From: Vigna angularis
Taxonomy: Eukaryota; Streptophyta; Magnoliopsida; Fabales; Fabaceae
Length of the DNA: 64,000 nucleotides
Assembly: GCF_016808095.1 (NCBI RefSeq)
Contig: NC_068971.1
Span: 12,660,501-12,724,500, forward strand
Reading direction: 5' to 3'
The translations under genes and the position numbers were made by a program. Below are positions 44,280 through 55,506 of the stretch, piece after piece (the stretch's first letter is position 1; every line of letters starts with the position of its first letter). The notes under the pieces were generated by a model. The model made no database searches and was not told where the DNA came from. It was given only the letters and a program-made list of their open reading frames with translations.

Positions 44280-44379
44280 TCAGAAGTTGAGCACCTTCAC
44301 CTTTGCCATCGTAACGCGTTGGAAGGCACTCGGACGATTTCGCCGCCGGGTTTATGGCCCCGCTCCCGGGTGAGTTGGA

Positions 44380-45187
44380 AGATCCGGGCGGCGTAAACAT
44401 TCTTCCCTCTCTAGAACCCTTCTCACCGTAACATCTTTATTCCTTCTTGGCACTGGAAAATGTTAGTTAGTACTAGACAGCAAAGTGCCAATTATCCAAA
44501 AAATTTGATATATTAGTGGCATGCTTTTTTACTATGCCGCAGATAAGGATTCCATTAGCTTTTCTCATTAACAAACCTTTAACTGACAAAGTTGTTTCCT
44601 TTGTTCTCAAAAGTGGTGATTTGCACGACTCCCATAAAGAAGTAATTGCACCACAATGATGACGGTAGGCACGTGTTCATAAAATAGAAGAAAAAGTTAA
44701 TTATATTGAATTTAATTTACTTCTAAAAGAAAGATGTGATTTTTTGATTGTAATTTTCGGAGATTATGAAAGGATTTCTCTACATCCTTTTCTCGGTTGC
44801 GGTTCCCACATTCAATAGGGAAACTACCGAGAAGCTGGATTTTAACCGCGTTGGATCTGAACGGCAGAGAACGTTGATGTCGATCTTTAAATCCGAGAAA
44901 ATGATGGGTGCGCCATTGGACTCTGTTTGTTCCTGAATGATCCTTAATAACAACATGATATGAAATTAAGATATGAAATTATTCAGCAAAGGATAAGATA
45001 GAAAATGTTTATCAAAATATGTGTATGATTGAGCAAAGTCAAAAGCTCATAAGTGCATAAGCTGTTAATATTAGTGGTGAGACTCTTTGCCGTCACCGAT
45101 ATGGCTGATAGATGCGTCCGAACAAAATAGTGATTTTGAGAGCGAGTGTTCGTTTGACTCCTAGTGGCCAAAAGCGGATGCCGCTCG
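44380..45187 (-). other. 5' leader of the LARD-like element
   Basis: Non-coding region next to the primer-binding site. No frame with a recognisable product was found. Confidence 0.5.
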
Positions 45188-45208
45188 GCCCCACGGTGGG
45201 CGCCAAAA

Positions 45209-45666
45209 TGTTTCGGTAGGATTTAGAACCCTAAACCAAAACATTCAAAGTTGTCTGCTCTGATGTCCAGTTGTGCTGTCTTCTCTCTTCTCCTTGTCCA
45301 AGCCGCGGGGGAGGGTGCCTGCAAAAGACACTCCGACGCTCAAGTCAGTGACCTCGCGTAGTAATCTTGTAATCAAGATTAGTTATCAGAGTTCTAAGTT
45401 CAGTTCAAGTTACCTGTCTCCTTTTCCAGACAAATATTTATAAATTATAATGAGCTTACCGTTAGGTCTGACTCATTAACCACCATTGAATGACAATATT
45501 AATTGTCAATAAATGACAATTATTTTCATTAACTCCCCGACAATTATTACTATTGATTACCTTAACGACTCTTTTTACCGATCGGTTCATTGACCTGAGA
45601 GGTATCATCGACCGGCCGACTCTTCTGCACCTTTACCGTTCGGTCGGCTATGAGCCCATAGTAACA
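45209..45666 (-). repeat. 5' LTR of the LARD-like element
   Basis: TGTTTCGGTAGG to CCATAGTAACA, followed by TSD AGTTG at 45667-45671. An AT-rich TATAAATATT-like promoter motif (minus) lies near 45430-45445. Confidence 0.9.
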
Positions 45667-45671
45667 AGTTG

Positions 45672-46013
45672 TAATAAGAATCAATGATTGACTTCAACCA
45701 CGTAAGGAACTGCGAGAGTCGTTTCATCATTATTTATCCAATAATAAATACCACGGTTCTTTTTATCTTTTAATGGTTAAAATCATGAGAGTAGAAAGAT
45801 TATTTGGGCTAAGTTAAACGGATAAAGATATGCACGTAAATGGAGAGGAAGGAGGTTTGGAAGTAAGGAACTCCAAGCTTTTTAAGAGAGTGGAAATGGA
45901 GGTTAGGCTGTGAAAAATAAGGCTTATGAAAAGAAGTACTAAAAAATCCAAGTATGTAATGTTGAAGAATTTGAATAACAGAAATACTAGGTATATGAAT
46001 TTTTTGTTCTCGA
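45672..46013. other. Spacer between two retrotransposons
   Basis: Unique-looking AT-rich sequence with no gene recognised. It continues on the far side of the next element, past 52078. Confidence 0.45.
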
Positions 46014-46018
46014 GAGAC

Positions 46019-46235
46019 TCTTAAAACAATTCCGGGAATAATTATTCCACTTTCATTCATACTTCTTCTCAAATGAGATACAATTATATAAGTTGAGGTA
46101 TAATTATATAAGCACGGTTAACAGCTTATACGTAAAATTAGAAAACAACTTTAAAAAACAGAAAACAACTTATACATTTACAACTGTTCCTAACTAAGCG
46201 TAACAATAATTTAAATTCAAATTCTATCTTCAACA
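46019..46235 (-). repeat. 3' LTR of the short-LTR Copia element
   Basis: TCTTAAAACAATTCC to CTTCAACA in plus orientation. The outer TG has decayed to TC. Matches 51873-52073. Confidence 0.88.
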
Positions 46236-46242
46236 TTCCTCC

Positions 46243-49200
46243 TCATGTTGGTGGATGAATATCACTCATGCCCAACTTGTTAATGACTTCTGCAAACACC
46301 CTTCCTGAAACAGCCTTTGTTAATACATCAGCAAGTTGATCTTCAGACTGAACATATGGAGTTTGAATTTCTTGATTATCTAGCTTTTCCTTAATAAAAT
46401 GTCTATCCACTTCAACATGTTTGGTTCTATCATGTTGAACCGAGTTATGTGCAATTTCTACCGCAACCTTGTTGTCACAGAAAAGATTCATTGGTTGTTC
46501 ATATTTGATTCCCAAATCAGCTAGGATGCTCCTAATCCATAGTAATTCACAAATTCCATATGCCATACCTCTAAATTCACCTTCAACACTAGATCTTGCA
46601 ACTACCTTTTTCTTCTTGCTTCTCCATGTGACTAAGTTACCTTCTACAAATGTAAAATACCCTGAAGTTGATTACCTTGTAGTTTTATCTCCAACCTAGT
46701 CCGAATCCGTGTATCCTTCTATGCAAGCTCTATCATTTTTTGAAAATAGAATAGACCTTTCCTTGGTGAACCTTTGAGGTATCTAAGGATACGGTATACT
46801 GCTATCATATGTTCTTCACTAGGAGAATGCATGAACCTACTTACAATGCTCACAGAATAGGCAATGTCAGGTCTAGTGTGAGACAAATAAATTAACTTTC
46901 CTTTTAACCTCTAGTATCTATGCTTGTTCGTCTCAATCTGGTCTGGATATACAACAAGAGAATGATTCATTTTAATTGAAGTATCAGTTGGCTTGCAAGC
47001 CAACATTCCAGTCTTAGATAGGAGGTCTAGAATATATTTTCTTTGAGATAGAAAAATTCCTTGTTCAGATCTTGCAATTTCTATGCCAAGAAAGTATTTT
47101 AGTTATCCTAGATCCTTCATTTCAAATTCAACAGTCAGTCTCTTCTCAAGTAATTTCATTTCTTCCACATCATCTCTTGTTAACACCATATCATTTACAT
47201 AGACAATAAGTATGGCCACTTTTCCTTTGTTATGCTTTATAAACAAGGTATGGTCCGAATTACTTTGTTTATACCCAAACTTCTTCATTGCTAACGTGAG
47301 TCTTCCAAACCATGCCCTGGGTGATTGTTTAAGGCCATATAAAGTCTTTTTTAATTTTCAAACTATACTCTCTTTTAAAGGTGCTAGTTGTAATCCTGGT
47401 GAAACCTCCATGTAGACCTCCTCTTCTAAATCACCATTCAAGAAAGCATTTTTTACATCAAGCTGCTATATGGAAATTAGGATTCAGATTGTGTTGAGTT
47501 TAGCGATTGGAGCAAACGTATCTTGATAGTCTACCCCATATTTTTGTGTCTATCCCTTTGCCATGAGTCTTGCCTTGTATCTATCAACACTTCCATCTGC
47601 TTTTAACTTCATATTGTATACCCATTTGCATTCAATTGTCTTTTTTCCAGTTGGTGAAGAAGTTATTTTCCAAGTTTCATTTTTCTGAAGTGCTTCCATT
47701 TCTATGTTCATTGCTTACTTCCATCTAGGGTCTTCTAATGCTTCCTACACACTGTTAGGAATAGATATAGTGGATAATACATCAACCGTTAGAGCATATG
47801 ATTAAGATAATCTGTGAGATGATACATAATTGTTAATATGGTACTTTACTTTCACTCTCAGATCTGGTTCATAAATTGGTTTTGGTATACCTTTATTTTG
47901 TCGTTTTGATCTTCTGGTTTGTATATTGTGAGTGTTAGAAGAAGTTGGGGTGGAAGAGTTTACAATAGGGAAAAAAGTTACCTCAGTAGTAAGTTCGGGA
48001 TGTGTTTCAGAATTGTCCATAACAGGTGATTCTAGTATGTAAGGTAGATTTGGTGTCTTACTTTGTGGATGATGACTTGCATTGACAAGATCTATACTAG
48101 AAGATCGGTGGAGTCTTCAGGAGAAGGATTTTGATTTGGTGGACTGTCCATAATAAAAGGAGATGTTGGAGTAGGAGTCATAGGTAGAGGTAAGCAGAAT
48201 TCTTCTTCTCCAATGTGATGAATCTCCCCTTGAGAAGAAGAAGGGGTGACTCCCCCTGAATAGAAAGGTTCAAACTCCCTAAAGGATAGATTAAGTGTGA
48301 CATGCCTTTTGTGGGTTTGAGGGTCAAAGCAACGATATCCTTTTTGGATGTTAGAATAGCCGACAAAGATGCATTTTTTAGTATAAGGATCAAGCTTGCC
48401 ACATAGTTTTTTTGGAACATGAACATAGGCAATGCAACCAAAAACTCGAGGTTCAAGATTCATGACATGAGGAATAGAAAAAAAAGTTTCAAGCTTCTGT
48501 TGAGGGGTGAGAAAACCTAAAACACTAGAAGGGGTGCGATTTATAAGATAGGCAGCAGAGAGGACTGCCTCACCCCAATAATGGGAAGGGACATTCATGT
48601 CAAATAATGAAGCCTGTACTACCTCCAACAATTGTTTGTTTTTTCTCTCAGCTAGTCCATTTTGCTGAGGTGTATACGTACAGAAAGTTAAAAGTTCAAA
48701 AAAGGATCCATTCTTATACTCGAGGCCATTATGCGATTGAAAAATTTGGATGGAAATATTAAATTGTGTTCGAACCATATTGTGAAATTTCTAAAAAATA
48801 GGGAAGACATAATTTTTATGTTTAAGCAAAGAGATCCACACCATTTGAGTACACTCATAAATAAAAGATACATATAATAAGAATGAGAAAATGAAGGGAG
48901 TTTAGCAGGGCCCCAAATGTCAGAATGAATGACTTGAAAGGGAATACAACTTTTATTCAAACTGGGATAAAAGGGAATGCGATGACTTTTTGCCATTTCA
49001 CAAGTAAAACATTAAAATTCAAAGGGATGACAATTTGAAAATAAATTGGGAAATAATTTTTGAAGATAACCAAAGGAAAGGTGCCCGAGTCTCTTATGTC
49101 AAAGGCAAGCATCAGAATGGAAGGAATCTAGAGTGTTAGTAGCAGATGCTTTGCAATGCAAGTCAATATCACCATCAAAGAGGTCTAAGAAGTAAAATTA
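46243..49200 (-). pseudogene. Copia pol: integrase, reverse transcriptase, RNase H, broken
   Basis: Readable pieces: integrase core at about 48996-48688 and its C-terminal part at 48778-48092 (QQNGLAERKNKQLLE, RVFGCIAYVHVPKK); the integrase-RT linker at 48020-47802; reverse transcriptase fragments 47700-47100, with YVNDM where an active enzyme has YVDDM; and Copia RNase H at 46566-46243 (YGICELLWIRSILADLG, LFCDNKVAVEIAHN, TKHVEVDRHFIKEK). Many stops and frame changes separate them, and the catalytic Asp-to-Asn change alone should inactivate reverse transcriptase. Confidence 0.88.
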
Positions 49201-49201
49201 C

Positions 49202-50514
49202 TATTAAGATGTCGACAAGTGTACCGAATCGTATCAAGTAATATAAAATGGTAAGACCAAGTATCGTATTCCAAAGGACTCACGACACTAAACAGTTGTG
49301 TAATTGCTTAACTAATTAAGACTTAAGAACAAATTTTGGGGTTTTGAATGAAAATGCAATAAAAATAAACATGAGTGCAATTTGATCAATTGAGGCTAAA
49401 CACTAGAATGAATGAATGAAGTTGAAAATATGAGATGAGTATGTTGTTGGGGTTTAGATTTCACCTAGTTTACTCTCATGCATATAAGAATTCATCTTCT
49501 TTATTCAATTGTTAACGTCACTTTCTAAAGTACTTAAAACCCGATCCCTCGGCGAAGAAAGCCTATCCTTAATTACTAGACCACAATCCCTTACATCCCT
49601 AATAATTAATTCTGCATTACGATTAGAAGCTTAAGACGACCAATCCTCCTATCCCCATCCCTAGGCAATATTGCTCTTGGGAGTAATTCTCCAGAACCTG
49701 AATTGTAAGATACCATCCCGGTACTCATGCAAATCATACATCATGCCATGAATGATTTAAACATAACAAGCATTGAGCGAAAAAGAATTACCCTAACAAT
49801 TAATGAAAGAAGCATATGTAATTAAAACCAATTCAAATACATGAGAGTTTAGAGGTTACATCATTCCCCAAAAACAAATTGAATTTAGTTCCCTATTAAC
49901 ATGGAGAAACTAGATGAACAATGGAATGGAAGAGATAGAAAAACCCTAGAAATTGAAGAGGAGAGCTCCCACATCTCAAACTCTGCCTCTAAGGATTGAA
50001 AAGTTTATTTTTGTGCTCAAGCCATCAAGAGATAAAATCCCTAGGACGTCCAAGTTCTGAAATAGAACAGAAAAATAATACAAAACAGGTCCTAGTCCAC
50101 GTCGCTGGCGTTCAACGCCCTAAGTGGGGCGCTCGGGCGAAACTGTGAGAAACCTAGCGCTCGGCGCCCCTGGAAGGGTGCCAAGCATGGTGCGGGAAAA
50201 AAATTGGCGCTCAGCCCCCCTCAGGGGCGCTCAGCCCTAGCGATAGCATTCCAAAACTCACTTTTTTTGCTGTTTTGCTTTCTTTTATGGCTGATTCAGC
50301 TCTATACAACTCTACATATTATTGGAGATTCTTCCAGGCACATTATTAGCTACAAAATAAGGGGAATTTAGTGATAAAATCATAAAGTATAACCTCTACT
50401 CACTTATTCGCAAAACTAAAGCAAAAACATGAGTTCAAGCAAGTTTTTAAGTAAAAAAGGGTACGTTTAGTATCAAAATTATATCACAGATAACGGTATT
50501 TTCAACCGTTAACA
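49202..50514. mobile_element. Solo LTR of the Athila-like family
   Basis: 1313 bp related along its whole length to 25412-26731. It starts TATTAAGATGTCGACAAGTG (first G of TG mutated) and ends ACCGTTAACA. The TSD is ATTAC (49197-49201, 50515-50519). No internal region is present, so it is a solo LTR from unequal recombination. The GGCGCT-type palindrome cluster is at 50105-50240. Its 1.3 kb length equals the uninterrupted family LTR. Confidence 0.9.
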
Positions 50515-50519
50515 ATTAC

Positions 50520-51790
50520 CATGTCTAATACCATAGCCAAGAATCACCTTGGTCTGGACGTCCTGAAAGACATAAAATTTGGGCCAAAAAATCACACTGC
50601 AGTTAAGTTGTGATGTAAGCTGACTGATAGATAACAAATTGAAATCAAGAGAAGGAATAACAAGAACATAATGAAGAGTGAGAGTTTTTGATAGAGTAAT
50701 GGTGCCCTGACCAGTAATGGAGGCAGAACCACCATTAGTAGTGGTTATGGTGGACTTATTGCATGGGAAACAATGGTGTAACATAGAAGCATCATGAATT
50801 ATATGATCTAATGCGCCAGTATCAATTATCCAAGTAGAATTCCTAGAGTGAGCAAAGAAAGCAAGAGTTTTACCTAGGATACCTTCATACACAACATTAG
50901 CTTGAGGAGAGGGAGAGGAGTCACCATCAGAAGAGAAATGGAGGGCTTTGAAGGAGACTTTTCGGTGAGGACGTTTGGTGAAGTCCCACCATGTTGGGTA
51001 CCCGATGATTTCATAGCAACGATTCTTGGAGTGACCAGAATCACCACAATGAGAACATAACAAGGGTTTTCTAGAGGAACTATCCTTACGGTGTTTAGGA
51101 GGATAATTGACCATGGAAGAATGAGGAACCTGAGATAGTAGAGTTGAGGAATCCGAGGTAGGGGCAGGACGACCCATAGTGATATGTTACTAATGTTCAC
51201 GAAGGACATATGCATATGTGCTCTCAAGGTCCAATTTTGGGTCTTTACGAAGAATCTCTCCACGAACTTGGTCAAAATCAGAGTCCAAGCCGCTAAGAAA
51301 GATGTGAACGCGTAGACGAGCCATGGAAGAATGCATCTGGACCACGCCATTCACGGTGGTTTCAAAAGAAGACATACGATGATCAATCTCTTGAAATATG
51401 GAGAGTAGTTCGTTATAATAAGTAGAGAGGGGACGACCATGTTGTTTGGCGGAGAGCTGCATGCCAAATTTGGTGGGCAGATTCAAGGCGGATAAACCGT
51501 TGCATCAACAGAGGGCTCATGGAGTCAATAAGCCAGCTTTTCATCCATTTATTCTCAGTAACCCAATTATCATAGGTGGGGTCATTAGTGGAGGGTTTCG
51601 TCATTGCGCCAGTGAGGTACCCCGATTTGTTTCGAGCACCAATACACATGTCCATTAGTTGGAACCAAAGAGGGTAGTTAGAGTCATCAAGGATAACAGT
51701 GATGGGAAAGGAAGAATTATCTTGCCGAATGATAATATTGGAGAGTGGAGCAGAGGTGGTAAACAGTGAGGAGGTGAAAGCATTGTCCAT
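50520..51790 (-). pseudogene. Copia gag and protease, broken
   Basis: Gag N-terminus at 51790-51413 (DDSNYPLWFQLMDMCIGARN, GYLTGAM), mid-gag at 51486-51190 and gag-protease at 51177-50520. The last piece has a CSHCGDSGHSKNRC zinc knuckle and a protease WIIDTGALDHI, with Asp-Thr-Gly intact. It is cut off at the ATTAC insertion site, beyond which the frame resumes towards integrase near 49196. Three frames are needed to read gag, so it is dead. Confidence 0.85.
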
Positions 51791-51872
51791 GGCTAAATTG
51801 GGAATTTAGGGATTGAAAAACAGTATGAAAATGAAGACAAGTGGTCCCGGAATTAAACAACATCTGATACCA

Positions 51873-52073
51873 TGTTAAAACATTTCTGGGAATAATTACT
51901 CCTCTTTCATTCATACTTCTTCTTCTCAAATGAGGTACAATTATATAAGCACTGTTAACAGCTTATACGTAAAATTAGGAAACATCTTTAAAAAACAGAA
52001 AACAACTTATAAATTTACAACTTGTTCCTAACTAAGCGTAACAATAATTTAAATTCAAATTCTATCTTCAATA
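51873..52073 (-). repeat. 5' LTR of the short-LTR Copia element
   Basis: TGTTAAAACATTTC to CTTCAATA, followed by TSD GAGAC. Confidence 0.88.
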
Positions 52074-52078
52074 GAGAC

Positions 52079-53809
52079 ATTCGTAAAAACTAAAGTTCGT
52101 GGAAATCAAATACAAGATAACTAATTTGAGATAAACCTCATCTATTTGATAATCAGAACATGTGGTAAAGTAGGATTTTGAGATAATAAGCTGCTCGATG
52201 ATGTACACGACCTTCGTCGATAAATATTTTAGACTCTATCACAACTCATTACCTAATTAAGGAAACACACTCACTAGAATAGGTGTTTGGAATTACAACA
52301 CATGAGAGCAAATATTAGTATGAAGAGAATAATTTGAATAGGAGAAAAATAATTTTTTAGCAAATAATACCTTAAATGTGAAGGAATAATAAATGGTTGG
52401 GGAGGAGAGATGAATCACAATAATATAGTGTAAAATACGAGTATAAGGAACTATAACTAACACTTAATCAAGATAATTTCATTATTGTTAGGTTAATAGT
52501 TAATAAATTAGATAGGACTAAGTTAAGTTTGAGTCGTGTCTCAGTGAATAAGAAATTAATTTTCTAACAATTGATTATTATGAAATTTTATGCAAAATGT
52601 TAGTAAAATACAGTGCAATAATAAAAGATAAAAGTAAAACCTAACCTAATGGAATTTAATAATTAAAATGGATATGAAAGAATAAAAATGTAAATTTGTT
52701 AATAATAATTGAAATAAAAAATTATTATAAGACTTTAAAATGATTATAATAAAATCGGTTATTTTCATTATTTTTCTAAAATAAATTCATGATCGATTAT
52801 TCAAAGATTATTGTTCAATTTATTATTGTTTTTTATTTCAAATTAATTAAAGTAAATTCTTAATTAATTTGTTGGTGATCTTATTATTAACCTAACTAGA
52901 TTCTCAATTAAAAGGAAGACCTTTTTAGATTATTCATAATAAATTCAACATACATTCTCAATTAATTAAACTATATTATAATCATGTTTATTCTTTTATT
53001 CCTAACCAACTAAAAAGTTAATTAATAAAAGTACATTCTTGATTACTTATTGTTAAAGTTTTTACCACTAATCAAAATACATTCTCAATTGCTAGCAAAA
53101 ATCCAATTAATCATATTTAAGTTCCTAATTTTAATTAAAGTATATTTAATCAAAATTAAAAACCTTTAGACTGATGATCAACACACATATAGATTAAAAC
53201 ACCTTGCTATTAGTTATGATGTAAAAACCGATATCTTTTACATGATTTTGGATAAAAAAACAAAGATGAAAGATAACCTAAAACAATTAAAAAGAACACA
53301 TACATTATTTTAATTTAAATTCAGAATCTTTAATGAAATTACTATGTAACCAACTTTAGAAGCTTAACCCTTCATGGATGAGATGAAATACATAATGAAT
53401 AAAAGTAAACGTAAAAAAAGGATGGAAAGAAGGTAAGAGATGTAATGGATGACAATTACAATAAAACCATAATTTATAATGCCACCCTTCTACTTCCCTT
53501 GGATATCTTTATATAGATCTTGATTAGACTTGATGAAATCTCTTATTTGTTGATGAAATCTCTTATTTGGTAATGTATTATAATCTAAATGAAATCTCTT
53601 ATTTGGTAATGTATTATAATCTAAATGAAATCTCTTATCTCATGCTGTAATATAACCCAAACACTATCAAATTTGATTAGTTTTTAAAAGTATTTGAAAG
53701 ATATTCTCGGTTGATATGTTTGTATATAATTAAAATAATTATTTTGTAAAATATCTAATAAATTATCAACAAAAGAATTTTGTCCAAAATTCCAATTAAG
53801 TCCTTCTTA
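52079..53809. other. AT-rich spacer
   Basis: No gene recognised. A 36 bp tandem repeat (ATGAAATCTCTTATTTGG...) of about two full and two partial copies lies at 53531-53645. Confidence 0.5.
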
Positions 53810-53814
53810 TTTAT

Positions 53815-54520
53815 TGATAAGTGTGAAAAAGAGTTGTTTTTACACTTATAAATGATCTCAATCTTCTAATTATTCATGTTATTACTCAGTGAAATGTTGT
53901 AATAGGAAGTAGATTGTTATGTAAATTATTGTACAGGAAAGGATGTATAATTGGAAGTCTGTCACCCAATTCTCGCATAACGCAAGCCAAAATTCGCACT
54001 GCCAGGAAAAGGAAATTCGCATAGCGCACCAATACTTGTGCGCTGTGCGAATAACATCAGTTGAGAGGCAGCAATTACAAGAAATTCGCATAGCACACAC
54101 ACACCTATGCGCTGAGCGAATTAATGAAGTTAAGTGGCTTTAAAAGACGTGACAGAAAGGCAGAAACCAGCTTCTGACACACGAAAATAGCCAGAAAACT
54201 ACTGGAGAATTCATGAGACGATCAGGAGACCTTTCAAGACATCAAGACTTCACTTTCTGCAAGGAATTGTTGTAAAGAGTACGTTTGAGATGTCTAGGAT
54301 AGGCTAAATTTTCTGTTCAATGGAATTGGTTGTATGACGAAACATTAATGTAAATTTTATGTGCAATATATGTTTCTGTTCTTGTTCTTTTCTTGACTTG
54401 CTTTTGATTATACGGAAGTATTATTCTCTATAAAAGTTCTTTTGTACTGGGAAGTATTTTTAGAACCAGAAACGTAAGAAAAGAAACTAAAAGTAACTAC
54501 GCTAGGAATAATTTATGTGC
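53815..54520 (+). repeat. 5' LTR of the defective gypsy-type element, 3' part missing
   Basis: Starts TGATAAGTGTG. A TATA box CTCTATAAAAG is at about 54427-54438. Two 38 bp palindromes (54015-54052, 54084-54121) lie about 310-420 bp upstream of it. Homology to the right LTR ends at TTTATGTGCTT (54521); the U5 end and the primer-binding site are absent. Confidence 0.75.
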
Positions 54521-55420
54521 TTGAGGGAGATCTCTGTCAAAATATTCGCGAGGCGAAATTTTGCGCAGAGCGAATTAAATGTGAGAGGGGAGTTTTTTTA
54601 ATTTAAATTCGCATAGTGCATAGCTGAAGTGCGCTCTGCGAATAATGTTAAAAACAAATAAAAAAATAAAAAAATAAAAAAACATTTAGTCGCACAACGC
54701 ACAACTGAGGTGCGCCTAGCGACTAACCTGTCAGTGAATGACATTTATTACGAGCTGATTCGCACAGCGCATAACTGTGGTGCGCTATGCGAATCTACTC
54801 GTTCAGTTTTTTTTTTTTTAAATCTTACTCCTTCCCTTTTCATTTTACCACTCTTCATTTTACCCTAGCCACATTTCTATCCCATTTCCGCACAGCAAAC
54901 CCAACCATCTTCTTTAACCAACTTCTTGTTTCTCCATTGCCACCACTTCCCAGTTTTGACTCTGATTTGGTTTGTCTCTATTACATCTCTGTTTCTTGGT
55001 CACTCTCAACAGGTTTCACTCCCTACTCCATTTGCTTCTGTGTTCTTAATGTTCATAAGAATCTCATATGTTTTCTTGTCTACTTGGCATGCTCTGTTCA
55101 TCTGAAGCAAATTGTGCATATAGTTTTCAATCTAAATCTGGTTTTGCTGATACGATGAACATGCATTTGCACTGTCAATTGATCTTTGCTGGATGTCCTC
55201 TGCACTGTTTCTCGCTAGGCGACATATTCGCATAGCGAATTATATGTTTGCTTTCTGATAAGAAATTCGCACAGCGACTCTCGTCGCATAGCGAATGGTT
55301 CCTGAGCGAAGAAACCTATTTCTCATTTTCGCATAGCGAGTTCATCGCAAAGCGAATTGTTCTTGACAGCAGGCACTGAAAGTGCATTTTTGCATAGCGC
55401 ACACTAGCGCATAGCGAATT
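54015..55420 (+). repeat. Array of about ten hairpin-forming palindromes
   Basis: Imperfect inverted repeats built on ATTCGCA(t/c)AGCG...CGCT(a/g)TGCGAAT at about 54015-54052, 54084-54121, 54544-54575, 54607-54643, 54688-54724, 54757-54795, 55226-55240, 55265-55296, 55326-55357 and 55390-55420. Arms of 12-15 bp vary between copies, but paired arms often vary together. Another copy is in the right LTR at 58149-58186. They span U3 and the leader up to the ORF. Confidence 0.85.
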
Positions 55421-55506
55421 CCATCTGCCAGCATCTGTGTTTTGTGTCATTCACTTGCTCTGACCCATCTTCCACAATTGTTTGCATTGTCTATTATTTC
55501 TTGCAG

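Larger units (their letters stand above)
40436..45671 (-). mobile_element. Non-autonomous LTR element (LARD-like) with gene fragment
   Basis: LTRs at 40441-40898 and 45209-45666, both 458 bp, differ at about 11 positions. The TSD is AGTTG (40436-40440, 45667-45671). The primer-binding site TGGCGCCCACCGTGGGGC (minus, 45188-45205) lies three bases inside the right LTR, so the element is on the minus strand; such sites occur in Tat-type gypsy elements. The interior (4.3 kb) has no gag, protease, reverse transcriptase or integrase. It holds, in element order, a leader, a GC-richer block with coding-like frames (43279-44279), and a 3' region with a large tandem repeat. It would depend on another element's proteins. 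Confidence 0.88.
46014..52078 (-). mobile_element. Decayed short-LTR Copia element
   Basis: LTRs at 46019-46235 (217 bp) and 51873-52073 (201 bp). The left copy is longer through a small internal duplication of an AATTATATAAG word. The TSD is GAGAC (46014-46018, 52074-52078). The primer-binding site TGGTATCAGATG (minus, 51861-51872) directly abuts the 5' LTR. A polypurine tract ATGAGGAGGAA (minus) abuts the 3' LTR at 46236-46246. Gag, protease, integrase, reverse transcriptase and RNase H fragments follow in Copia order on the minus strand, all broken. A solo LTR (49202-50514) splits it between protease and integrase. Confidence 0.92.

Noticed and set aside
54787..55158. 123-residue Phe/Leu-rich frame ahead of the Transposase_32-like ORF
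   Set aside because: Lies between hairpins in a T-rich leader; no domain, and it would precede a likely splice site.
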